Assembly: GCA_900548135.1 (NCBI GenBank)
Contig: URJC01000031.1
Location: 1 to 14,546, forward strand
Direction: 5' to 3'
DNA length: 14,546 nt
Source: an uncultured Odoribacter sp.
GTDB lineage: Bacteria > Bacteroidota > Bacteroidia > Bacteroidales > Marinifilaceae
Under the pieces are notes generated by a model that did no database searches, had not been told where the DNA came from, and saw only the letters and a program-made list of their open reading frames with translations. Of the stretch, positions 1-6,322 are shown one piece after another. The position numbers and the translations under genes are program-made. Each line of letters begins with the position of its first letter. Within the stretch, counting starts at the first letter, position 1.

Positions 1-671
1 TTCACCCAAATCTTACTTGCTGCTGTCATAAAAGCAGCATCCTTGATACCTTTGATTAGCATGAAATAAATAATAGCTGTAACAGCAACTCCTCCAAACA
101 AACCAATACTCCACTTCAGCCTGGTTTTATAATTAAAAGTAAAAAGTAAACGGGCCAGGTACTGTACGAGAGTTCCAAAGAAAAAAGCAATGGCCACTGA
201 AAGAAAGATACCCAGGATGACAGACAATGCTTTTTCTGTATTCAGCAAATCGGCAAACTCCATACTTCCATCCCCCAGAGCTATCTTAACCAATGCCAGG
301 GCAAAAGTTCCCCCCAATAACTCAAAAACCATTGAAACAGTCGTTGAAGTAGGCATTCCCAGCGTATTAAAAATATCCAGCAACACCACATCTGTCACCA
401 TTACTGCCAGGAAAATACACATCAATTCATTAAAATAAAAGGCTTCAGGCCTGAAGATACCATGCCTGGCAATTTCCATCATCCCATTGCTCATTGTCGC
501 CCCACAAAATATACCAATCGCTGCAATAATAATAATAGTCCGAAAAGAAGCCGCTTTTGCGCCGATAGCAGAATTCAGGAAATTGACCGCATCATTACTG
601 ACCCCTACGGTCAAATCAAAGATCGCTAATAAAAAAAGGAATACGACTATTCCAAGGTAAATTGTTTCCAT
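1..671 (-). CDS. PiT-family inorganic phosphate transporter, 5' part (C-terminus outside window)
   Basis: Inner-membrane inorganic phosphate permease of the PiT family (phosphate symported with a cation). Reading the minus strand from the ATG at 669-671 gives 223 codons open to the window edge. The first helix region reads METIYLGIVVFLFLLAIFD. Next comes GVSNDAVNFLNSAIGAKA (about residues 23-40), the Bacteroidetes version of the PiT GxNDxxN signature. A second conserved patch, NTLGMPTSTTVSMVFELLG (about 102-120), matches the central PiT repeat motif. Hydrophobic segments fill the rest of the visible part. The C-terminal half, with the second inverted repeat, lies outside. No PhoU-like gene or other phosphate gene is visible in the window. 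A consensus -7 element and three 11-bp direct repeats lie just upstream, suggesting phosphate-responsive control (inference). Family call is strong; exact ion coupling is not determinable. Confidence 0.9.
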   Translation of the reverse strand, partial: METIYLGIVVFLFLLAIFDLTVGVSNDAVNFLNSAIGAKAASFRTIIIIAAIGIFCGATMSNGMMEIARHGIFRPEAFYFNELMCIFLAVMVTDVVLLDIFNTLGMPTSTTVSMVFELLGGTFALALVKIALGDGSMEFADLLNTEKALSVILGIFLSVAIAFFFGTLVQYLARLLFTFNYKTRLKWSIGLFGGVAVTAIIYFMLIKGIKDAAFMTAASKIWV

Positions 672-693
672 GCATCTATTTTTACATCTGTCG

Positions 694-701
694 CAAAAAT
701 A
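694..701 (-). promoter_or_regulatory. -7 promoter element of the phosphate transporter gene
   Basis: Read on the minus strand this is TATTTTTG, a full match to the Bacteroidota -7 consensus TAnnTTTG. It would place the transcription start about 20 bases before the ATG at 671. No TTG sits at the usual 17-23 base spacing upstream (the nearest is 25 bases away). That fits a promoter that relies on an activator bound at the adjacent repeats. Confidence 0.55.
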
Positions 702-717
702 GATGTAAGATATTACC

Positions 718-750
718 CTCCTGTTACAAAATTGTTACGAAATTGTTACG
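718..750 (-). promoter_or_regulatory. Three 11-bp direct repeats, candidate Pho box (PhoB-type operator)
   Basis: On the minus strand the units are CGTAACAATTT (740-750), CGTAACAATTT (729-739) and TGTAACAGGAG (718-728). These are three head-to-tail copies of (C/T)GTAACA with an exact 11-bp period. The proximal unit ends 16 bases before the -7 element, so the array covers the place of the -33 element. Head-to-tail 11-bp repeats overlapping the -35 region are the known architecture of E. coli PhoB boxes (CTGTCAT units) and B. subtilis PhoP boxes. The downstream gene is a phosphate transporter. The repeat is seen directly; the assignment to a PhoB-like regulator is inference. Confidence 0.55.
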
Positions 751-871
751 GTTAACTATGTCAGCTCCAACCTCCGTTTTCGGACAGGTACCGGAAAAAC
801 GCAATGCTTTTATCTGAATTCCCATGTTTCCAACCACAAATTAATTATTTTTACAGTATAAATTTACGGCT

Positions 872-2287
872 ATGATTTCAAAAAATTTTACTATCACAGA
901 CACAACCGACGGTTTGCCGAATCCCCGCAGGATCTGGGCTGTCGTCGCAGCTTCCCTGGCATTGATCATGTCTGTATTAGATGCTAATATTATCAATGTC
1001 GTTTTGCCCACACTTTCAAGGGAATTCGGCACTTCCCCCTCCACAACCATTTGGGTAATGAATGCCTATCAATTAGCGATAACAGTTTCCTTATTATCCT
1101 TTTCTTCTTTAGGAGACATTTATGGATATCACAAAGTATTTTTATCCGGAGTAGCTGTATTTTGTGTCACTTCACTCATCTGTGCCCTTTCTTCTTCTTT
1201 CTGGATGCTCACCATATCCCGGGTTTTACAAGGTTTCGGAGCCTCCGCAATCACAAGTGTCAACACAGCTCAACTCCGGACTATTTATCCCCGAAAATAC
1301 CTGGGACGCGGGCTGGGCATTAGTGCTATGGTTGTTGCCGTCTCTGCTGTTGCAGGCCCATCAGTAGCCAGTGCTATACTATCCTTTGGGTCATGGCATT
1401 GGCTATTTGCCATCAACATTCCACTGGGATTACTGGCTCTAATTATGGGCTTACTCTACCTTCCCCATAAAGAAAAACGACAAGACCGGAAATTTGACAA
1501 AATCAGTGCCATTGCCAATGCTTTGACTTTTGGACTACTGATTTATTCTATGGAAGGTTTTGCACATCATGAAAGCAGAGATTATCTGATCCTTCAAATT
1601 GTTGTACTTCTGCTGGCCGGTTACTATTACATCCGTCGGCAACTGCATCAAACCTCTCCTCTTTTACCTGTTGACTTATTAAAGATACCCATTTTTTCAC
1701 TTTCAGTATGCACTTCTATCTGTTCATTCACAGCCCAGATGTTAGCTTTGGTTTCTATCCCTTTCTTTCTACAAAACACTCTGGGAAGAACTGAAATAGC
1801 CACTGGTCTCCTACTTACTCCCTGGCCGGTAGCTACGCTTTTTACAGCACCGCTTGCCGGTTACCTGGTAGAACGGATACATGCAGGTATACTGGGTTGC
1901 GCCGGCATGTTAATCTTTGCTCTTGGTTTATACTTACTCTCCCATCTATCTTCTTCGCCAACAGACAGTGAAATTATATGGCGAATGCTCATCTGTGGCA
2001 TCGGATTTGGTTTATTCCAAACCCCAAACAACAGTACAATCATGGCTTCTGCACCTGTCAACAGAAGCGGAGGTGCCAGCGGCATGATCGGAACAGCCCG
2101 GCTGCTGGGCCAAACGCTTGGTTCCACACTTGTTGCACTGTTATTCAGTTTAGTCACACAACAAAATGGCGCAATCGTATGCCTTTGGTTTGCAGCCAGT
2201 TTTGCCTTAATAGCAGCCATAGTGAGTTGCATGAGGTTGTCACAGCAAATGCCCATCAAGCGGCAAATGGAAACAAATTCAAAATAA
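872..2287 (+). CDS. MFS drug:H+ antiporter, DHA2 (EmrB/QacA-like) family
   Basis: Predicted inner-membrane proton-driven exporter of 471 residues, the usual size for 14-helix DHA2 transporters. Visible family motifs, in order: LDANIINVVLPTL (36-48, motif D1); GDIYGYHKVF (81-90, the loop 2-3 motif A with the usual D and G positions); RVLQGFGAS (117-125, motif B); and AVAGPSVASAIL (159-170, the antiporter motif C around GP). A late NRSGGASG...RLLGQTLGSTL segment is also typical. No membrane-fusion or TolC partner gene is adjacent, so it may act alone or the partners are elsewhere. Substrate cannot be inferred. A near-consensus TAaaTTTA lies at 859-866. The 3' end overlaps the convergent alkyltransferase gene by nine bases. 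Family call is strong, specificity unknown. Confidence 0.88.
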   Translation: MISKNFTITDTTDGLPNPRRIWAVVAASLALIMSVLDANIINVVLPTLSREFGTSPSTTIWVMNAYQLAITVSLLSFSSLGDIYGYHKVFLSGVAVFCVTSLICALSSSFWMLTISRVLQGFGASAITSVNTAQLRTIYPRKYLGRGLGISAMVVAVSAVAGPSVASAILSFGSWHWLFAINIPLGLLALIMGLLYLPHKEKRQDRKFDKISAIANALTFGLLIYSMEGFAHHESRDYLILQIVVLLLAGYYYIRRQLHQTSPLLPVDLLKIPIFSLSVCTSICSFTAQMLALVSIPFFLQNTLGRTEIATGLLLTPWPVATLFTAPLAGYLVERIHAGILGCAGMLIFALGLYLLSHLSSSPTDSEIIWRMLICGIGFGLFQTPNNSTIMASAPVNRSGGASGMIGTARLLGQTLGSTLVALLFSLVTQQNGAIVCLWFAASFALIAAIVSCMRLSQQMPIKRQMETNSK

Positions 2288-2755
2288 CAGCCCTCCTTCC
2301 AACTTCAACAATTTAATTTTGATATCCAACCCTCCGGTATAACCAGTCAATTTATGATTTGCACCTATAACCCGATGACAGGGAATAATAATAGGTAAGG
2401 GATTATGGCTATTCGCCATCCCTACAGCCCGCGAAACCTTAACATTTCCCACCTGTTCTGCCAATTGACCGTAAGTGACCGTTTCTCCATACGGGATAGT
2501 TTGTAAAGCTTTCCACACTTTCAGTTGAAAATTTGTCCCTACAGGGGCTATAGGTAAAGAAAAGTCCTTGAGTTTTCCTGCAAAATAAGCATCCAGCTGC
2601 GCTTTCGTTTCTTTCAATAAAACTGTTTCCCTGATATCCCTGCCCTCCGGCACCAAGGATATCCGATCCCCCAACCAGATATGAGTCAGGCAATCATCGG
2701 TTTCTTCCAGCAGATAAGGTCCGATAATACCTTCATAAGTATTAACAAATGGCAT
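2279..2755 (-). CDS. ogt: Methylated-DNA--[protein]-cysteine S-methyltransferase (O6-alkylguanine-DNA alkyltransferase)
   Basis: Suicide repair protein that moves the alkyl group from O6-alkylguanine (and O4-alkylthymine) in DNA to its own cysteine. The 158 residues contain a short N-terminal ribonuclease-like domain (about 1-70) and the DNA-binding, catalytic C-terminal domain. Key features are FQLKVWKALQTIPYGETVTYGQ (about 77-97), the arginine finger in SRAVGMA (R109), and the active-site IIPCHRVIG with C126, H127 and R128. The tail GYTGGLDIKIKLLKLEG is the usual AGT ending. The length matches single-function Ogt rather than the larger Ada protein. Its gene converges on the MFS gene with a nine-base overlap and diverges from the flavin reductase/ATL pair. 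A weak TAttTTTA box lies upstream. Identity is very secure. Confidence 0.95.
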   Translation of the reverse strand: MPFVNTYEGIIGPYLLEETDDCLTHIWLGDRISLVPEGRDIRETVLLKETKAQLDAYFAGKLKDFSLPIAPVGTNFQLKVWKALQTIPYGETVTYGQLAEQVGNVKVSRAVGMANSHNPLPIIIPCHRVIGANHKLTGYTGGLDIKIKLLKLEGGLLF

Positions 2756-2839
2756 AATTTTTGAATTTCAATTCTGTAAAAATATCAGTAATTTCATATT
2801 ATTTATCACAATTTTATACGAAAATTCAAATTCTGCCAT

Positions 2840-2847
2840 TATCTTTG
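2840..2847 (+). promoter_or_regulatory. -7 promoter element upstream of the DUF4468-flavin reductase gene
   Basis: TATCTTTG matches the Bacteroidota consensus TAnnTTTG and lies 23 bases before the ATG at 2871. No clear TTG -33 element is visible at normal spacing. It would drive both the fusion gene and the overlapping ATL gene. Confidence 0.5.
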
Positions 2848-2870
2848 CTCAAATCACAAAAAAATACACC

Positions 2871-4010
2871 ATGAAACAGTTATTTCTATTTTTTTTATTG
2901 ATTCCCACCTTTCTCTATGCGCAGGAAGATCCAAAATACGGACTTGGTATGGTACCTGTTGTAAAGGGAAAAGTAACTTTTACAGAGGAAGTCAATTTAC
3001 CCGGGCAGACCCAGGAACAAATCTTTGCAAAAGCATTGAAATGGGCTGCTGATCAATTTGTTCCGAAAGATGATTTTCAAAGCCGCGTGTTATTTTCGGA
3101 ACCTAAAACAGGACAGATTGTTTGCCAGGGACAACAATACTTGGTTTTTATGAACAAAGCATTGTCATTAGACAGGGCTGTTATCAATTATCAGATGTAC
3201 TTGGATTGTTCAGCAGGAAAATGTAATCTGAAAATTTCAGCCATCCGTTACTTATACAATATCGCCGGAAGAAATGACATGATCCCGGCTGAAGAACAAA
3301 TCACGGATGAATTTGCTTTCAACAAGAAAAAAGACAAAATGATAAAAGCTACAGGTAAATTCCGGACACATACGATTGATCTGGTTGAAAACTTATTCTC
3401 TGAAGCAGCTAAAGCCTTGGGCGGAACCGCCACTACAACAACAGCCGGAGAAGCCCCTAATCCTTCAACCCTGACGGCTGCCATTCCTGCCACTGGTAAT
3501 GCCTCACTAGCCGGATACAAACAAATTGCCCCGGATAAAATTCCGGGTAATATTTATAAAATGCTTGCTGACAACTGGATGCTTGTCACTGCTGGCAACG
3601 ATGCACAATTTAATATGATGACAGCCAGCTGGGGTGGTTTAGGACATTTATACAATAAACCGGTTGCTTTCTGTTTCATCAATCCTACCCGCCACACTTT
3701 CCAGTTATTAGAAAATCAGGATACCTACACTTTAAGTTTCTATAATGAGACTTATCGGGACGCATTGAATTACTGCGGAAGCCATTCCGGTAAAAACGAA
3801 GACAAAGTAAAAGGCTCCGGCCTGACTCCTATCACGACTCCCTCGGGAAGTAAAGCTTTTTCAGAAGCCTGGATGATTATCGAATGTAAAAAAATGGTCG
3901 CACAGCAATTTACTCCCGAATCTATTTACAATTCCGAAGCAAAAGCCAAATGGGGAAAAGACCTGCATAAAATGTTTATCGGAGAAATTATCAATGTCTG
4001 GGTTAAATAA
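2871..4010 (+). CDS. Exported DUF4468-like / flavin reductase-like fusion protein
   Basis: A 379-residue protein in three visible parts. Residues 1-18 form a clear export signal (MKQLFLFFLLIPTFLYA, then QED). Residues about 33-180 resemble the DUF4468 (TBP-like fold) domain of Bacteroidetes surface or periplasmic proteins, with strands around KGKVTFTEEVNLPG and a long paired sheet (85-130). A Thr/Ala/Pro-rich linker (about 184-212) follows. Residues about 216-379 match the flavin reductase-like split-barrel family: DNWMLVTAG (234-242), NMMTASWGGLG (248-258), KPVAFCFINPTRHTF (263-277), YTLSFYNE (286-293) and CGSHSGKNEDKV (302-313). The C-terminal domain normally occurs as a cytoplasmic FMN-binding protein of about 160-190 residues. 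Its presence behind a signal peptide is unusual. The activity and flavin source are unknown. The last 17 bases overlap the next gene, implying co-translation. Confidence 0.78.
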   Translation: MKQLFLFFLLIPTFLYAQEDPKYGLGMVPVVKGKVTFTEEVNLPGQTQEQIFAKALKWAADQFVPKDDFQSRVLFSEPKTGQIVCQGQQYLVFMNKALSLDRAVINYQMYLDCSAGKCNLKISAIRYLYNIAGRNDMIPAEEQITDEFAFNKKKDKMIKATGKFRTHTIDLVENLFSEAAKALGGTATTTTAGEAPNPSTLTAAIPATGNASLAGYKQIAPDKIPGNIYKMLADNWMLVTAGNDAQFNMMTASWGGLGHLYNKPVAFCFINPTRHTFQLLENQDTYTLSFYNETYRDALNYCGSHSGKNEDKVKGSGLTPITTPSGSKAFSEAWMIIECKKMVAQQFTPESIYNSEAKAKWGKDLHKMFIGEIINVWVK

Positions 4011-4335
4011 ATCCGGTTTTGACCGTAATATTTTTTACAACGAGATTTACAGTATTGTAAAACAAATACCTGCAGGCCGGGTAGTTACCTATGGTATACT
4101 TGCCCGGCTTGCAGGTTTTCCGCAATATTCCAGACTAGCAGGTCAAGCGCTTGCACATCACAATCAGCCCGATTTCCTTCCTTGCCACCGGGTAGTAAAC
4201 AGTCAAGGCCGTTTAGCTCCGCATTGGCCACAACAACGGCAATTACTGGAACAGGAAGGAGTTATTTTCAAGCCCAATGGCAACGTAGATTTAAGATTAT
4301 CCGGCTGGGACATTTTAAACTTCTGTTCTCTCTAA
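3994..4335 (+). CDS. MGMT-family alkyltransferase-like protein (ATL-type) retaining the acceptor cysteine
   Basis: A 113-residue protein made only of the AGT-like DNA-binding domain, without the N-terminal ribonuclease-like domain. It shows IPAGRVVTYGILARLAG (25-41, recognition helix-turn-helix), an arginine-finger position at R47 in SRLAGQAL, and LPCHRVVNSQGRL (62-74). The QRQLLEQEGVIF segment (81-92) and a late Trp (W105) are typical of alkyltransferase-like (ATL) proteins, which flag O6-alkylguanine for nucleotide excision repair. ATLs usually carry Trp or Ala where this protein has C64, so it may still accept alkyl groups. It starts 17 bases inside the upstream gene. A later start would lose little before the first conserved motif, but no in-frame ATG is available early. 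The 3' end overlaps the convergent permease gene by four bases. Confidence 0.85.
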   Translation: MSGLNKSGFDRNIFYNEIYSIVKQIPAGRVVTYGILARLAGFPQYSRLAGQALAHHNQPDFLPCHRVVNSQGRLAPHWPQQRQLLEQEGVIFKPNGNVDLRLSGWDILNFCSL

Positions 4336-5618
4336 TCCCCTCTTTGCTTTGTATGGTCTTTAACCCGGAATACTCCGTGTTCCAATAACAATACCATAAT
4401 CACTCCCATCACAAACCCATTTCCAATGATTGGACGGATCAAAACCGGAATACCTTGTAAAGCTGCTTCCGGGGCAAAAGAAAGCAACAAAGCTACCATG
4501 AGAGGAAAAGCGATGATCAACCCGCTTTCAAAACCAACAACACACTTCTCCCGGGTCAACATCTGCAATCCTGCAGAAAGTTGAGAAGCCATCAGGTATA
4601 ATAACACAGCCCCCATTACAGCCCCCGGAATAGCCCCTAAAACCTGGATAAATCCCGGGAAAAAAGCACAAACAAACAATCCAATGCCTGCCGGCACCAA
4701 AGTATAACGGGAAGCACACCCCGTAGCGGCAATAATTCCGGGACTCATCGAATAATCAACAGGTCCGACTATCCCCATAGTTCCTGACAATACATTAGCA
4801 ATCCCGGTCAATCCCACTCCCCTTCGGGTACGTTTTCCCAACTGATCGGCACCGATCATTTTCCCAACAGCCTGAATTGATCCCAATTCATTTACAATCA
4901 GAGCAATGAAACAAAACACAAAAGACAGGATTGCGCTAATATCAAACTCCCAAGGCCATTGTATTAAAGAAAAAGCCCCATCAGCAATACCCGTAGCTTG
5001 TGAAACTATTGGAAAACCCAATATCCCGTAATAAAACAGGCTCCCGACTATAATCCCACATAATACAACCACTGATTTCCAGATACCCCTTAATAACTTA
5101 TTGCCCAAAAACATTACAAACACCAACAACAATACAAAAAGCAGATGAAACAGGCTGTTTTCCCCATCTCCAAATGTCAGGCGCAAGATTACCGGCGATA
5201 AAGTAAAAGCAATCAGACACAAAATGACAATAATAATCCGCGGAGTAAATATATACTGTAAGCGGGACAAAAAACCACTATAAGCCAGAATAGCCAATAG
5301 TAAACCTCCTACCATAATAGCCGTATAAACGGCATTTATTCCCACACTAATTGTAGCCAGAATACCAATCAGCAACACAGAAGCCGGTCCAATAACCAAA
5401 GGCAAACGATGCCCCCATAGCACCTGTACCGTCATAGTAAGTCCCATCAAAGCAAATAACTTCTGCATATAAAAAATCTGTTCTCCACCATCCGGAAAAT
5501 GTAAACGGACAACGATGATGCCCATAATAATCACACAGGGAATAGAAACAATCCACCACTGTAATCCATACATCAATAACGGGAAAATCCTTGGTTTATC
5601 GTCCAATTGATATTTCAT
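4332..5618 (-). CDS. NCS2 (solute carrier 23) family permease, divergent
   Basis: A polytopic membrane protein of 428 residues, the usual size for nucleobase:cation symporter-2 (uracil, xanthine, urate) permeases with 14 segments. Family features include YGLQWWIVSIPCVII near the start (17-31), GHRLPLVIGPASVLL (69-83, the TM3 region), VNELGSIQAVGKMIG (242-256, the TM8 region with conserved Glu E244) and ANVLSGTMGIVGPVDYSMSP (274-293) followed by ASRYT. In characterised members the last region has a Glu followed by an Asn-x-Gly motif (UraA E290 and neighbours). Here these positions appear to be M291 and S292 (MSPG). The substrate is therefore uncertain, although the fold assignment is good. Its gene diverges from the TlpA-like gene and converges with the ATL gene, with no metabolic neighbours to suggest a substrate. 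Confidence 0.82.
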   Translation of the reverse strand: MKYQLDDKPRIFPLLMYGLQWWIVSIPCVIIMGIIVVRLHFPDGGEQIFYMQKLFALMGLTMTVQVLWGHRLPLVIGPASVLLIGILATISVGINAVYTAIMVGGLLLAILAYSGFLSRLQYIFTPRIIIVILCLIAFTLSPVILRLTFGDGENSLFHLLFVLLLVFVMFLGNKLLRGIWKSVVVLCGIIVGSLFYYGILGFPIVSQATGIADGAFSLIQWPWEFDISAILSFVFCFIALIVNELGSIQAVGKMIGADQLGKRTRRGVGLTGIANVLSGTMGIVGPVDYSMSPGIIAATGCASRYTLVPAGIGLFVCAFFPGFIQVLGAIPGAVMGAVLLYLMASQLSAGLQMLTREKCVVGFESGLIIAFPLMVALLLSFAPEAALQGIPVLIRPIIGNGFVMGVIMVLLLEHGVFRVKDHTKQRGD

Positions 5619-5746
5619 ACAAGCATAATTTAATTTTCAACAGTCCTACGCCCCCTGTTTCATCATCTTCTTCCAAAATATACTAATAACAACGGGGAAC
5701 CTATATTCTGATTTTTCCGTAAAGTTACGATATAAAAATTTCTTTT

Positions 5747-5754
5747 TACCTTTG
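5747..5754 (+). promoter_or_regulatory. -7 promoter element of the TlpA-like gene
   Basis: TACCTTTG matches TAnnTTTG and lies 23 bases before the ATG at 5778. The -33 position shows no TTG. The surrounding 159-bp divergent region (5619-5777) holds no other clear element; the permease side has only an imperfect box. Confidence 0.5.
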
Positions 5755-5777
5755 CTAAGAAACCAAAATGTATAAAA

Positions 5778-6281
5778 ATGAGAAATATCCTATTTATCCT
5801 CCTGTTTCTGGGTATACACAGTACGTTAACAGCACAGGAAAATGAGACTTTAGTAAAAACCGGTATGGAAGTACCCGATTTTACAGTAAAAATGTTTGAC
5901 GGACAAACCGTTCAAATGAAGGAACTCCGGGGGAAAGTTGTGTTGTTAAATTTCTGGGCCACCTGGTGTCCTCCTTGCCGCATGGAACTTGCAAGGGTAG
6001 AAAAAGACATCATTGAACGATTCAAAAATCAGGACTTTGTATTTCTTCCGGTCTCACGCCAGGATTCTTACGACAAAATCAAAGCTTTCCGTGAACAAAC
6101 AGGATATACTTTTCCTATGGGAATGGATCCGGACCGTAAAATCTACTCACAGTTTGCCACAGCTTCCATCCCAAGAAATTTTATCATAGATAAAACAGGA
6201 AAAATTGTTTTTATGGAAATCGGTTATTCCGAAGAATCGTTTAAGAAGTTAATTGAAACGATCGAAAAAACATTAAAATAA
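5778..6281 (+). CDS. Periplasmic TlpA-like thioredoxin-fold protein
   Basis: A 167-residue protein with an N-terminal signal peptide (MRNILFILLFLGIHSTLTA, followed by QEN) and one thioredoxin-fold domain of the AhpC-TSA/redoxin (TlpA/ResA) type. Visible motifs are GMEVPDFTVKMFDGQTV (29-45), RGKVVLLNFWATWCPPCRMEL (51-71, active-site C64-P-P-C67) and the cis-proline loop ASIPRNFIID (129-138, P132). The CPPC active site with a WATW lead-in is typical of reductive thiol exchange outside the cytoplasm, for example cytochrome c maturation or periplasmic protein repair. The partner is not evident here. The start is fixed by the signal peptide; an ATG ten bases upstream (5768) is in another frame. 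Single-gene unit, followed directly by a hairpin terminator. Confidence 0.9.
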   Translation: MRNILFILLFLGIHSTLTAQENETLVKTGMEVPDFTVKMFDGQTVQMKELRGKVVLLNFWATWCPPCRMELARVEKDIIERFKNQDFVFLPVSRQDSYDKIKAFREQTGYTFPMGMDPDRKIYSQFATASIPRNFIIDKTGKIVFMEIGYSEESFKKLIETIEKTLK

Positions 6282-6287
6282 ACCCTA

Positions 6288-6320
6288 TTTGAAGCAGAGC
6301 CAGCTTGGCCCTGCTTCAAA
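6288..6320. terminator. Bidirectional hairpin terminator between convergent genes
   Basis: TTTGAAGCAG (6288-6297) pairs perfectly with CTGCTTCAAA (6311-6320). After one mismatch, GCC (6299-6301) pairs with GGC (6307-6309), around the loop AGCTT. The stem sits between the stop codons of two convergent genes (6281 and 6323), where a shared terminator is expected. The flanking T runs are short on both strands, so efficiency is uncertain. Confidence 0.75.
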
Positions 6321-6322
6321 CA

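Noticed and set aside
190..438. 82-codon plus-strand open frame inside the phosphate transporter region
   Set aside because: It is antisense to a strongly supported PiT gene, has no recognisable motif and no promoter; treated as a chance frame.
1861..2259. 132-codon minus-strand open frame within the DHA2 exporter gene
   Set aside because: Antisense to conserved MFS coding sequence, with low-complexity composition typical of mirrored membrane-protein codons.
5619..5700. Possible -7 box for the NCS2 permease (TATATTTTGG on the minus strand)
   Set aside because: Spacing between TA and TTTG is wrong by one base in either reading, so no confident promoter call.
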